DNA of 11,489 nt from Acidobacteriaceae bacterium (GTDB lineage: Bacteria > Acidobacteriota > Terriglobia > Terriglobales > Acidobacteriaceae): the NCBI GenBank assembly GCA_003133425.1, contig PKXI01000175.1, positions 5,950 through 17,438 on the forward strand, in the 5' to 3' direction. Position numbers and translations under genes: made by a program. This document shows, in pieces, positions 1-7,225 of the stretch. Under the pieces are notes generated by a model. That model was not told the DNA's origin, did not search any database, and saw only the letters and a program-made list of their open reading frames with translations. Positions within the stretch are counted from its first letter, which is position 1; every line of letters starts with the position of its first letter.

Positions 1-889
1 CTTCCTTGCTGGTGTAAACCGCCTCGGTTGCGCCGCCGTGAAGCTGCGCACTCACGTTGTAAAGGTGCGCGACCATCTTCAGGCCGTAGTCCTCGAAGGG
101 CAGATGGCCGTCGGTGTAGAGCAGGTCGGGCTGATACTTGTCGATGAGGTCGGTCATGCGGTCAAGGTAATGGCGCTTCCAAGATTCGGGAATGTCGTTG
201 TCGTTCCAATCGAGTTTGTCGATTACGCGGGCGCAATCGGCATCGTGGTACAAATCCGCGAACCTGGGATCGGCGCCGTCGTACTTGATGCCTGCCATGG
301 GTCCGGTCTTGTCGGCACCGTGACTTACTGAAAACCACTTATAACTTATCCATAAGTGCTCGCTAACTCCGAAACGCAAACCCTGTTTGCGCGCTGCCTT
401 CTGCCAGTCGCCCAGGATATCTCTCTTCGGGCCCATGTTTACTGCATTCCAGCGCGTGTACTTCGAATTCCATAAGTCGAAGTTATCGTGGTGAACGCCC
501 ATGCTGAAGAAGTATTTGGCGCCTGCCTTCTTATAGAGACCCATGAGGTGGTCGGGGTCCCACTTGGCGGCCTTCCAGTTGTCCACGATATCCTTGTAGC
601 CGACCTTGGAGGGATGGCCATAGGTCTCCACGTGGTACCTGTACTGGTCTGAACCCTGCATGTACATGTTGCGGGCATACCAGTCGCCATCTTCGATTGC
701 CGATTGCGGTCCCCAGTGAGACCAGATGCCGAACTTCGCATCGCGGAACCAGTTGGGGATCTGGTAGGACTGCAGGGACTCCCTGGTTCCTTCGAATCCC
801 TTGGCCTGGGCCTTTACATACTTTGAGAGGGCAACGGTGGAACATGCACCGCCCAATGACTTAAGCAAATCGCGTCTGTTCAATGCCAT
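1..889 (-). CDS. Tat-exported alpha-L-fucosidase, GH29 (3' part missing)
   Basis: Hydrolyses terminal alpha-L-fucose from glycans, probably in the periplasm. The first 296 residues are present and the gene runs off the left edge; GH29 enzymes are usually 430 to 550 residues. The start ATG at 889 has an AGGAAA about ten bases upstream. The N-terminus carries a twin-arginine signal (NRRDLLKS, residues 4-11) followed by a short hydrophobic stretch. GH29 hallmarks follow in order: GIWSHWG with His58, then GVHHDNFDLWNS with the substrate-binding pair His133-His134, and LLYTDGHLPF, where Asp260 sits at the usual position of the catalytic nucleophile. The acid/base residue would lie beyond the edge or is not identifiable. 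The familiar KHHDGF is VHHDNF here, so it belongs to a divergent subgroup. It follows the FucU-like gene after 80 bases. GH29 membership is well supported; the exact linkage cleaved is not predictable. Confidence 0.9.
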   Translation of the reverse strand, partial: MALNRRDLLKSLGGACSTVALSKYVKAQAKGFEGTRESLQSYQIPNWFRDAKFGIWSHWGPQSAIEDGDWYARNMYMQGSDQYRYHVETYGHPSKVGYKDIVDNWKAAKWDPDHLMGLYKKAGAKYFFSMGVHHDNFDLWNSKYTRWNAVNMGPKRDILGDWQKAARKQGLRFGVSEHLWISYKWFSVSHGADKTGPMAGIKYDGADPRFADLYHDADCARVIDKLDWNDNDIPESWKRHYLDRMTDLIDKYQPDLLYTDGHLPFEDYGLKMVAHLYNVSAQLHGGATEAVYTSKE

Positions 890-969
890 TGCAGAAATTT
901 CCTTTCGTGATGCTGTTCGCTTGGGAGATCCGGATTGCGCTCTTCCCTGCTGAGGCGGGAGTGCGGAGT

Positions 970-1470
970 TTATTTCGAATCTGACGCCGCGATCACCTGG
1001 CGGAGGCGTTGCTCCGCATCAGCGTTCCAGTAACCGCAATCGAGCTCGAAGAAGACAGAGGTGTATGGGATGGTCATTTCCGTCTTGATGAGAAGGACAC
1101 GGAAGACCTGAGCGGATTGATCGAGCTTGGCGATGATATGGTCGTGCGGGATGTACTGAACGCGGGCGCCCTGGAGGATGGCGTCGAGTTGCTTGCGGTA
1201 GTCTTCGATGCCGGGCGCGTCGATTTCAGGGACGAAGGCGAGTTCCCTGTCCGCATAGACGTTGGCGCGGATGTGGCTGCATGCGGCGATGGCATCGAGA
1301 ACGTGCTGCACAACATGAAGCTGATCGTCCCCGGAGACGATGGTTTCGATACCGGGCTGTGATTGCGCAGGGTAGGCGGAATCGGCGACGACGATCCAGT
1401 TGCGATGGCCGAAGAGCGGCAGGGTTGCGCTGAGTTGGGTTTTCCAATCTGAAGTTTTAGTGCCGGTCAT
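970..1470 (-). CDS. RbsD/FucU-family sugar mutarotase
   Basis: RbsD/FucU proteins are small oligomeric enzymes that interconvert anomers or ring forms of free sugars such as L-fucose and ribose. This 166-residue protein has the N-terminal signature LPLFGHRNWIVVADSAYP (residues 17-34), with the conserved Gly21-His22 and Asp30 of the active site. The C-terminal KTEMTIPYTSV (129-139) resembles the family's TGE..PYAN segment. It is longer than classical RbsD or FucU (about 140 residues); the extra length is mostly in the middle. The start at 1470 is chosen because GAAGGG (1479-1484) lies eight bases upstream; a longer reading to 1536 would run back into the dehydrogenase gene. It begins 23 bases after the dehydrogenase stop and is followed by the fucosidase, which makes L-fucose the best substrate guess. 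Substrate assignment is inference. Confidence 0.8.
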   Translation of the reverse strand: MTGTKTSDWKTQLSATLPLFGHRNWIVVADSAYPAQSQPGIETIVSGDDQLHVVQHVLDAIAACSHIRANVYADRELAFVPEIDAPGIEDYRKQLDAILQGARVQYIPHDHIIAKLDQSAQVFRVLLIKTEMTIPYTSVFFELDCGYWNADAEQRLRQVIAASDSK

Positions 1471-1493
1471 TGCATGTTCCCTTCGTTCTATCT

Positions 1494-2558
1494 CTACTTC
1501 AGTTCTTCGTCCTGACAGACGGCGACTTTGCCGCACTTGCCGGACGCCATCAGCGAGTAGGCGTCAGCCGCGCTGCCCAATGCGAAGCGGTGAGTGATGA
1601 TGTCGGCAGGATGCAGGTTCCAGCGGACAAGACGCTCGACCAACTCTTCCATCAGCCAGGTGGACGTGACCCATGAACCGTAGATCGTTTTCTGATCGTG
1701 AATGATGTCGGGCGAGGGATTGAATTCGACCGTGCCACCTTCTCCGAGGAAGACGATCTTTCCCCACTTGCGTGTGGCGCGGATGGCGGTGGTACGGGCG
1801 ACGCTGTTGGCTGAGCAGTCTACGGCGCGTTCGACGCCGAAGCCGCCGGTCAGTTCCCTTACCCGGTCAACATTGTCGGGACCCGAGGTGAAAACCGCGT
1901 CGCAGAGGCCCAGGTCGAGGGCGATTTGCATGCGCTCGGGAACTACGTCGATGCCGATGATTTTGTTGGCGCCGAGCTTGCGGCAGAGTGCGCCGGTGGC
2001 CAGCCCAACAGGCCCGAGCCCGGTGATGAGCACGGCGTGATTACCATTGATGCCGATTTTTTCTAGACCCTCGTATACGGTGCCGAAGCCGCAGGCGACC
2101 TGCGCGCCATCTGCATAGGAGAGCGCATCGGGCAGTGCGATGAGGTCTTTCTCTTCGGCGATCATGTACTCGGCCATGCCGCCGTCACGCTGCCACCCAT
2201 AGGCGCGGCGATACTTGGTGCTGGTGCAGGAGATCATGTATCCGCGGCGGCAATCGTTGCACACTCCGCAGCCGGAGATGTGGTAAACGATGACGCGATC
2301 GCCAGGCCAGAAGCGGCGGCAGCCCTCGCCGGCGGCCACAACCAGGCCGCAGGGTTCGTGTCCGACGATGACGCCCTGATAGCCTTCAGGACCTTTGCCA
2401 AGATGCTCGTGATAGATGCAGCGGATATCCGAGCCGCAGATGGTGGAGGCCTTGACGCGCAACAGAACTTCTCCGTGGCCGGGTGTAGGCACGGGCACGG
2501 TGCGCAGTTCGACGGTCGAGTTGCCGGGCAGGTACGCCGCGGTCATGGTGTCTTTCAT
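1494..2558 (-). CDS. Zinc-dependent medium-chain alcohol/polyol dehydrogenase
   Basis: NAD(P)-dependent oxidoreductase of the medium-chain family (COG1063, sorbitol/threonine dehydrogenase type), cytoplasmic. Numbered from the ATG at 2567, the catalytic zinc ligands are Cys44 (ICGSD) and His70-Glu71 (VGHEP). The structural zinc cysteines are 100, 103, 106 and 114 (GCGVCNDC then C). The Rossmann motif GLGPVG is at 183-188, with Asp207 at the end of the second strand, which usually favours NAD over NADP. Two in-frame ATGs lie at 2567 and 2558; GGAG abuts the first and is nine bases from the second, so 2558 (354 residues) is preferred. The sequence is complete with no missing ligand. It lies directly upstream of the mutarotase and fucosidase genes, so oxidation of a fucose-derived sugar, acid or lactaldehyde is plausible. 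Substrate is unknown. Confidence 0.9.
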   Translation of the reverse strand: MKDTMTAAYLPGNSTVELRTVPVPTPGHGEVLLRVKASTICGSDIRCIYHEHLGKGPEGYQGVIVGHEPCGLVVAAGEGCRRFWPGDRVIVYHISGCGVCNDCRRGYMISCTSTKYRRAYGWQRDGGMAEYMIAEEKDLIALPDALSYADGAQVACGFGTVYEGLEKIGINGNHAVLITGLGPVGLATGALCRKLGANKIIGIDVVPERMQIALDLGLCDAVFTSGPDNVDRVRELTGGFGVERAVDCSANSVARTTAIRATRKWGKIVFLGEGGTVEFNPSPDIIHDQKTIYGSWVTSTWLMEELVERLVRWNLHPADIITHRFALGSAADAYSLMASGKCGKVAVCQDEELK

Positions 2559-2567
2559 GGCTTTCAT

Positions 2568-2571
2568 CTCC
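2568..2571 (-). promoter_or_regulatory. Shine-Dalgarno that decides the dehydrogenase start
   Basis: Reads GGAG on the minus strand. It directly touches the ATG at 2567, which is too close for initiation, but is nine bases from the second in-frame ATG at 2558. This supports 2558 as the true start. Confidence 0.55.
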
Positions 2572-2633
2572 GTTAATGGAGCAGGTTAGTGAATCTCGGA
2601 ATCGGTCGTTGTCGTGAAGCCGATATTCCCTCA

Positions 2634-2688
2634 GGGGCTAAAGCCCCCGGCTATTTTACTGATTTTATGTACGGGCTAAAGCCCGTAC
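2634..2688. repeat. Pair of REP-like GGGCTAAAGCCC hairpins
   Basis: Two near-perfect palindromes in the 245-base spacer between the reductase and dehydrogenase genes. The first has arms GGGGCT and AGCCCC around AA (2634-2647). The second has nine-base arms GTACGGGCT and AGCCCGTAC around AA (2669-2688). They share the core GGGCTAAAGCCC and are separated by a 21-base A/T-richer linker. Similar cores recur at the right end of the window, so this is a dispersed intergenic element. Neither hairpin is followed by a T-run on either strand, so they are not classical intrinsic terminators. As RNA hairpins between two co-directional genes they could affect transcript stability or uncouple expression. 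Confidence 0.75.
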
Positions 2689-2803
2689 CCTTCACTTGTT
2701 GCTCGATACCCTCAATTCACCTATTGCCCCATTCCCTCATCAACAGGCTCGTCAAGAGACTCTTCAATGTGCCCCTTCTCGATGCTGATTTGGTGACCCG
2801 TCT

Positions 2804-3832
2804 TTATGGCGGTGTGACTTCTCCGTTCGTGTCCCAGAGCGCTTCCCAAGTCTGGCCGTCCTTCCAGAGGAAGACCTGCCCTTTGATCAGGCGGCAGTTG
2901 CGGTCGATGGCGGCGATTGCGCCCATCTCCTCGCCGGTCAAAGGATCAGAGGTTACGCATTCAAGATTTTCTCGGTAGTGATGAACGGAAAACGGAATGG
3001 GCGTTTGCCCACGCTGTACCGCCCACTTGATGCAAAGTTCCGCGGGATTGATGCCGTGGCGCTGAGCGATTTCGCGAATGACTGGGTCTTCGGTGGGGGT
3101 TGTGTCTTCAGGTGTGCGGTCGCGCTCCGGGCGGCCGGGCGAGCCGATGGGACAGTAGCCGATGGGCTGAATGCCGTTATCGAGCGCAAATTTAAAAAGC
3201 TCCGGCTGCTGAAAGTGCGGGTGCAACTCCATCTCATTGACCGCGGGCTTGATGCGCGCGTCGCGGAGAACCATCTTGAGTTTGGGGATGGTCATGTTGG
3301 AGGTGCCGATGTGACGCACCAGCCCGAGGTCCACAAGCTCCTCCATCTTGCGCCATGTCTTCATGAAGTTCGCGTGGATGTATGGCCTGGCGTCGGGGCT
3401 GCGCGAGGTGACATCGCAATGCGGCGGATGGAAGTTCGGGAAGGGCCAGTGGACGAGGTAGAGGTCGAGATAATCGAGTCGAAGATCGGCAAGCGATTTG
3501 CGGCATGAGGCGATGACATCGTTCTCCCCGTGCTTGTCGTTCCACAATTTCGAGGTGATCCAGAGTTCCTCGCGCCTGATTCCGTTGCGCAGAATTGCCT
3601 GGAGCGATGCGCCGACCTCGGGTTCGTTGCCATACACGGAGGCGCAATCGAAATGGCGATAGCCGACTGCGGCAGCACCGGTAACTGCCTCGGCAACCTG
3701 GTTCGGAGTGGCGTGATCGGACCCGAATGTGCCCAGACCAACTGCGGGTATGGTGGCGCCGGCAGAGAGCTCTCGTTGGGGGACCTTTGCCGGATCGATT
3801 GGTGCGGATTTGCTCTTGATTGCGTCGCTCAT
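2804..3832 (-). CDS. Aldo/keto reductase
   Basis: A 342-residue (alpha/beta)8-barrel NAD(P)H-dependent oxidoreductase of the AKR superfamily, cytoplasmic. The catalytic tetrad is complete: Asp62 and Tyr67 (FDCASVYGNEPEVG), Lys95 (ITSKLWN) and His128 (YLVHWP). Further family signatures are LVRHIGTSN (171-179), VNEMELHP (198-205) and a cofactor loop at 279-289. In that loop the usual IPKS is IPFS: Phe281 replaces the lysine that contacts the NADPH 2'-phosphate, while Arg287 is kept. The start ATG has GGAA a few bases upstream. It is separated from the dehydrogenase gene by a spacer with hairpins, so co-transcription is uncertain. Some bacterial L-fucose dehydrogenases are AKRs, which would fit the fucosidase context, but this sequence also resembles general aldehyde reductases. 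The substrate is not predictable. Confidence 0.9.
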   Translation of the reverse strand: MSDAIKSKSAPIDPAKVPQRELSAGATIPAVGLGTFGSDHATPNQVAEAVTGAAAVGYRHFDCASVYGNEPEVGASLQAILRNGIRREELWITSKLWNDKHGENDVIASCRKSLADLRLDYLDLYLVHWPFPNFHPPHCDVTSRSPDARPYIHANFMKTWRKMEELVDLGLVRHIGTSNMTIPKLKMVLRDARIKPAVNEMELHPHFQQPELFKFALDNGIQPIGYCPIGSPGRPERDRTPEDTTPTEDPVIREIAQRHGINPAELCIKWAVQRGQTPIPFSVHHYRENLECVTSDPLTGEEMGAIAAIDRNCRLIKGQVFLWKDGQTWEALWDTNGEVTPP

Positions 3833-4013
3833 TCCAATTCCTTGCCGACAAGAAGGCTATCTCCAACGGCAACCGCGGCGCAACTGTGCCCTTCCCGATG
3901 GCGTGAAGACTTCTTGCGCCCAACGACAAAACTCAGGAACGCGGTGGCGATGTTCGCTCTTCGGCGGTGGCCAAGTGGCTTCGTGGTTGCGCGCGGGCAA
4001 GCTTTCGGAGGCG

Positions 4014-4625
4014 TCAGGGTTGCGGGGAATCCGGCAACGAAGTGAGGGATGCCCAGATGAAGTCGAGCAGGAATGCGGCATCGGCAGTCGGCGGCGCTTC
4101 GCTTTGCGTGAGCAGCCTGCGCTGAATAATTCCCCTGGTCATGTCGGCGATGAGCCACGCGGTTCTCTCTGGATCCAGGCGACGAATCTCGCCTTGTTGC
4201 GAAGCCTTTTCGATTGCCTCTGCGAGGCGATGCACGGGCTCGCGGAGCCAGTCGCGGTATTGACTTCGCGTGTAGGCCAGAGAGCCGGATTCAGAGTCCA
4301 TGATGCGGAAAAATTCCTTGTTGGCTTCTGCCCGTTCAAGCCGGGCCATGACGAAGGCGCGGATTTTTTCTTTCAGGCCGTTTGCAGCATCGATGCGATG
4401 GAGCGTGCTCTTCTTCAGAGTCTTCATATCGTGATCGAGAACGGCTTTGTAGATTTCGGTCTTGGAGCGGAAGTAGAGATAGAGGGTGCCCTTAGCGACT
4501 CCCGCCTCTTTGGCTATCTCGTCCATGATTCCGAACGCAAACCCTCTGCGCGCGAACACGGTGCGCGCGGCATCGACGATTTCTGTGCGGCGAAATTCCG
4601 AGACAACCTGCTGTTTGGTCTTCAT
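4014..4625 (-). CDS. TetR/AcrR-family transcriptional repressor
   Basis: A 203-residue one-component regulator. The N-terminal helix-turn-helix spans about residues 15-60 (ILDAA-type helix, then IMDEIAKEAGVAKGTLYLYF and SK), the most conserved TetR segment. The rest is the helical ligand-binding and dimerisation domain, which is variable and shows no recognisable ligand signature. It is transcribed divergently from the DHA2 exporter, the standard arrangement for a repressor that controls the neighbouring pump and itself and is released by a transported compound. The start ATG at 4625 lacks a well-spaced Shine-Dalgarno: GGAGG lies about 19 bases upstream, and no alternative start sits between. 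The 181-base spacer between its stop and the reductase gene holds no gene that I can support. Family assignment is firm; the inducer is unknown. Confidence 0.93.
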   Translation of the reverse strand: MKTKQQVVSEFRRTEIVDAARTVFARRGFAFGIMDEIAKEAGVAKGTLYLYFRSKTEIYKAVLDHDMKTLKKSTLHRIDAANGLKEKIRAFVMARLERAEANKEFFRIMDSESGSLAYTRSQYRDWLREPVHRLAEAIEKASQQGEIRRLDPERTAWLIADMTRGIIQRRLLTQSEAPPTADAAFLLDFIWASLTSLPDSPQP

Positions 4626-4700
4626 CGCGGATTCGGGGTTTTGCCTCCGAGTTCTGTCACATTCAAACCAACTGACTGATTAGTATATTAGACTGACTCT
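4626..4700. promoter_or_regulatory. Divergent tetR/exporter control region with repeated operator-like boxes
   Basis: This 75-base region separates the two divergent starts. ACTGACT occurs twice in direct orientation (4671-4677 and 4692-4698), 21 bases apart, about two helical turns. ATTAG also occurs twice (4679-4683 and 4687-4691), and together these give an imperfect dyad of about 20 bases (4676-4695). A -10-like TATATT (4684-4689) with a weak TTCAAA -35 (4662-4667) points toward the exporter. The repeats overlap this box and the exporter start, as expected for a TetR operator. Repressor binding is inferred, not shown. Confidence 0.5.
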
Positions 4701-6293
4701 ATGGTCAGCAGATCAACTGAGGACGCGGGCGGCGCTCATGCCGACTGGAAGCCGTCGGTAAATCCGTGGCTGGTTGCGACTTCAGTGATGCTTGCGACGT
4801 TCATGGTGGTGCTTGACTCTTCGGTTGCGAATGTGGCGCTGCCGCATATCGCAGGGAGCCTTTCGGCTTCAACGGATGAGTCGACGTGGGTACTGACCAG
4901 CTACCTGGTTGCAAATGCGATTATGCTGCCTGCGGCGGGGTGGATTGCGCGGAGGATCGGGCGCAAGCGGCTGCTGATGATTTGTATCCTGGTGTTCACG
5001 GCCGCGTCGCTGCTGTGCGGAGTGGCGATCGACATGCCTATGTTGATCATGGCGCGGGTGCTGCAGGGACTAGGCGGCGGCGGGATGCAACCGCTGGCGC
5101 AGTCAATTCTGCTGGAGAGTTTTCCGCCGCAAAAGCACGGGACGGCCATGGCCGCTTATGGCATGGGGATTGTGGTGGCGCCGGTGATTGGGCCGACGCT
5201 GGGCGGATGGATTACCGACAGCTATTCGTGGCGCTGGATCTTCTACATCAATCTGCCGGTGGGACTGCTGGCGCTGTTCATGGCCAACCTATTCATCGAA
5301 GATCCACCGTATCTGCGCCATGCGTTCAAAGGGGCAATCGATTATCTCGGCTTCGGGCTGATGGCCGTGTGGCTGGGCACGATGCAGCTGGTGCTGGACA
5401 AGGGACAGGAGGCGGACTGGTTCGAGGCCAACTGGATCTGCGTGGTGACAGCGGTTTGCGTGGCCGCGTTTGTGGGCTTTGTTGTGCGCGAGCTTACGAA
5501 TCGAGAACCCATTGTGCAGCTGCGCATTCTGCTGAACCGCAATTTTGGCATGGGGACGCTGATCGCGACTCTCTACGGCTTCGCGCTTTACGGCGTGACG
5601 GCACTGTTGCCGCTGTATCTGCAGACCACTATGGGCTACTCGGCGTTCGACAGTGGACTGGCCGTGAGTCCGCGCGGGCTGGGCTCCATGCTTGCCATGC
5701 TGATGGTGGGAATTCTGGTGAATTATGTCGACGGCCGCATTCTTCTCGCGCTTGGCTTTGCGGGATTCGGCTATTCGACGTTTCTGCTGAGCCACATCAA
5801 TCTCGGCATCTCGATGTGGTCGGTGGCGATGCCGAACTTTCTGAACGGTTTTTCAGGCGGGTTCATTTTTGTTCCGCTGACCACCATGACGATGAGCCGG
5901 CTGCACAAGCAGGAGATAGGCAATGCATCCGGTGTTTACAACCTGATGAGGAATATCGGCGGGTCGATCGGCATTGCAACGGTGACTACGTTCCTGGTGC
6001 GCGGTGCTCAGACCCATCAGAATTATCTGGCGGGCAATGTTACGGCAACCAATCCAACTGCGATGGCGGCGTTGGAGGGGCTGCAGGGAAAGTTCATGGT
6101 TGGAGGAGCGAGTGCGTACAACGCTCATCTGGAAGCGTTGGGGGCGATTTATCGGAGCATCCAGCAACAGGCGGCTCTGCTTGCGTATGCGGATAATTTC
6201 CGCCTGATGGGGTATCTCTCGCTGGTGTGTATCCCGCTGGTTGCGCTGCTGGTGCGGCTGCGGCACAGGGCGGCGGGGATGGTTGGCGAGTGA
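4701..6293 (+). CDS. DHA2-family (EmrB/QacA) 14-helix multidrug efflux transporter
   Basis: Proton-driven major facilitator exporter in the inner membrane, 530 residues, the usual length for 14-helix DHA2 proteins. Hallmarks in order: LDSSVANVALP (38-48), with the DHA2 acidic residue Asp39 in helix 1; motif A GWIARRIGRKR (80-90); ARVLQGLGGGGMQP (118-131); the antiporter motif C GIVVAPVIGPTLGGW (156-170); and SWRWIFYINLPVG (176-188), typical of EmrB. No membrane-fusion protein (EmrA) or outer-membrane channel is encoded next to it, so either a partner lies elsewhere or it works alone like QacA. The start ATG at 4701 has no Shine-Dalgarno; a -10-like box ends 11 bases before it, so the transcript may be leaderless. 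Probably repressed by the adjacent TetR protein. Substrates cannot be predicted. Confidence 0.95.
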   Translation: MVSRSTEDAGGAHADWKPSVNPWLVATSVMLATFMVVLDSSVANVALPHIAGSLSASTDESTWVLTSYLVANAIMLPAAGWIARRIGRKRLLMICILVFTAASLLCGVAIDMPMLIMARVLQGLGGGGMQPLAQSILLESFPPQKHGTAMAAYGMGIVVAPVIGPTLGGWITDSYSWRWIFYINLPVGLLALFMANLFIEDPPYLRHAFKGAIDYLGFGLMAVWLGTMQLVLDKGQEADWFEANWICVVTAVCVAAFVGFVVRELTNREPIVQLRILLNRNFGMGTLIATLYGFALYGVTALLPLYLQTTMGYSAFDSGLAVSPRGLGSMLAMLMVGILVNYVDGRILLALGFAGFGYSTFLLSHINLGISMWSVAMPNFLNGFSGGFIFVPLTTMTMSRLHKQEIGNASGVYNLMRNIGGSIGIATVTTFLVRGAQTHQNYLAGNVTATNPTAMAALEGLQGKFMVGGASAYNAHLEALGAIYRSIQQQAALLAYADNFRLMGYLSLVCIPLVALLVRLRHRAAGMVGE

Positions 6294-6318
6294 ATCGTTT
6301 GAGGTTGAGAGTGGAAAC

Positions 6319-6363
6319 GGTGGGATTTGTGGTATTCCACCCTTTCGCCAGGAAAAAGGCGAA
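6319..6363. terminator. Possible weak terminator hairpins between convergent genes
   Basis: The 117-base gap between the convergent exporter and phosphatase genes contains GGTGG (6319-6323) pairing with CCACC (6337-6341), and TTCGCC (6344-6349) pairing with GGCGAA (6358-6363). Both are short and lack a proper T-tract. Position is the main argument. Confidence 0.25.
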
Positions 6364-6410
6364 TGGATGGGGCACGGCGGGGAAAACTTCGATTTCGGTA
6401 GTGGGACCGG

Positions 6411-7163
6411 CTATGCTTCGGCGCGGAGGAGCAGGCAGGTAATGTTGTCGCCTCCGCCGGCCTGGTTTGCGGCTTCGACGAGACTGCAGCAAAGGGCTTC
6501 AAGAGGCAGGCTTGCGGGGGCAGGGCCGACGGTGAGGATGGACTCGATTCTCGGGTCGGGAAGTTCGCGCGTGAGGCCGTCGGAGCAGAGCAGGAAGAGG
6601 TCTCCGGGCTCGGCTTCAAGCTCGAAGATGTCTGGCGTGACGCGGCTCTGCGTGCCGAGGGCGCGGGTAATGACATTCCTGAGCGGTGAGCGGAGGGCTT
6701 CGGCGGGGGTCATGCGGCCGAGACGGACCTGCTCATCGACCAACGAGTGATCCTGCGAAATCTGCTCCAGATGACCGCCGCGAAGGCGGTAACATCGGCT
6801 GTCGCCAACGTTGAGGACGCGAACGCGGCGCTCTTCGACGACCAGGGCTACCATCGTGGTGCCCATGCCGCTGAGTTTGGAGTTGGCCTGCGACCGGGAG
6901 TAGATGGCTTCGTTGGCTGTGAGGATGGCCTGGTCGATCACTTCCTGGAGCGGCACGTCGGCAGCGCGGCTGGTGAGCAAGCGCATGAATTCATCGACAG
7001 CGAGTGAACTGGCTATCTCCCCGGCCGCCGCGCCGCCCATGCCGTCACAGACGAGATAGACGCCGTGCTCAGTGGAGTAGCCGAATGCATCTTCGTTGGA
7101 GGGGCGTTTGCGGCCCCGGTCGGAAACCGCCGCAGCCGAATAGTGGACGACAGCCGTAGCCAA
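6411..7163 (-). CDS. PP2C-type serine/threonine protein phosphatase
   Basis: Metal-dependent phosphatase of the PPM/PP2C family (Stp/PppA type), 250 residues and soluble, the normal size for a stand-alone bacterial catalytic domain. The motifs are complete: RPSNEDAF (20-27), VCDGMGG with metal-binding Asp40-Gly41 (38-44), SGMGTTMVALVV (98-109), LNVGDSRCYRLR (117-128), DHSLVDE (138-144), LFLLCSDGLT with Asp195 (189-198) and GGGDNIT with Asp239 (236-242). It should reverse phosphorylation by Hanks-type kinases; no kinase is in the window. The start is TTG, supported by GGGGAG seven bases upstream and by the protein beginning just before the first conserved strand. It lies 62 bases downstream of the secreted propeller-like gene on the same strand and may share its transcript. 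Targets are unknown. Confidence 0.95.
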   Translation of the reverse strand: MATAVVHYSAAAVSDRGRKRPSNEDAFGYSTEHGVYLVCDGMGGAAAGEIASSLAVDEFMRLLTSRAADVPLQEVIDQAILTANEAIYSRSQANSKLSGMGTTMVALVVEERRVRVLNVGDSRCYRLRGGHLEQISQDHSLVDEQVRLGRMTPAEALRSPLRNVITRALGTQSRVTPDIFELEAEPGDLFLLCSDGLTRELPDPRIESILTVGPAPASLPLEALCCSLVEAANQAGGGDNITCLLLRAEA

Positions 7164-7170
7164 TTGGAAA

Positions 7171-7176
7171 CTCCCC
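7171..7176 (-). promoter_or_regulatory. Shine-Dalgarno of the phosphatase TTG start
   Basis: Reads GGGGAG on the minus strand, seven bases upstream of the TTG at 7163. No ATG or GTG is available at this spacing, so this site fixes the unusual start codon. Confidence 0.7.
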
Positions 7177-7225
7177 TCGCCAAGTTTACACGGGTTTCAT
7201 ATGGCGAACACGGGAAAGGCGCCGT

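Noticed and set aside
838..856. Possible lipoprotein box (LGGAC) in the fucosidase signal
   Set aside because: The residue three before the cysteine is Gly, where lipoboxes have Leu or similar; the twin-arginine signal alone explains export.
2669..2688. Hairpin as an intrinsic terminator of the reductase transcript
   Set aside because: The stem is strong but no T-tract follows on the minus strand, and copies of the same core occur elsewhere as a repeat family.
3729..4679. Open frame of 316 residues on the plus strand opposite the reductase and TetR genes
   Set aside because: It spans two well-supported minus-strand genes antisense; its length comes from G+C-rich codon bias and it has no recognisable domain.
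4886..6196. Open frame of 436 residues on the plus strand inside the exporter gene
   Set aside because: It is out of frame with the clear DHA2 protein, its residue composition is that of a shifted frame (rich in Arg, Gly, Cys), and it shows no family motif.
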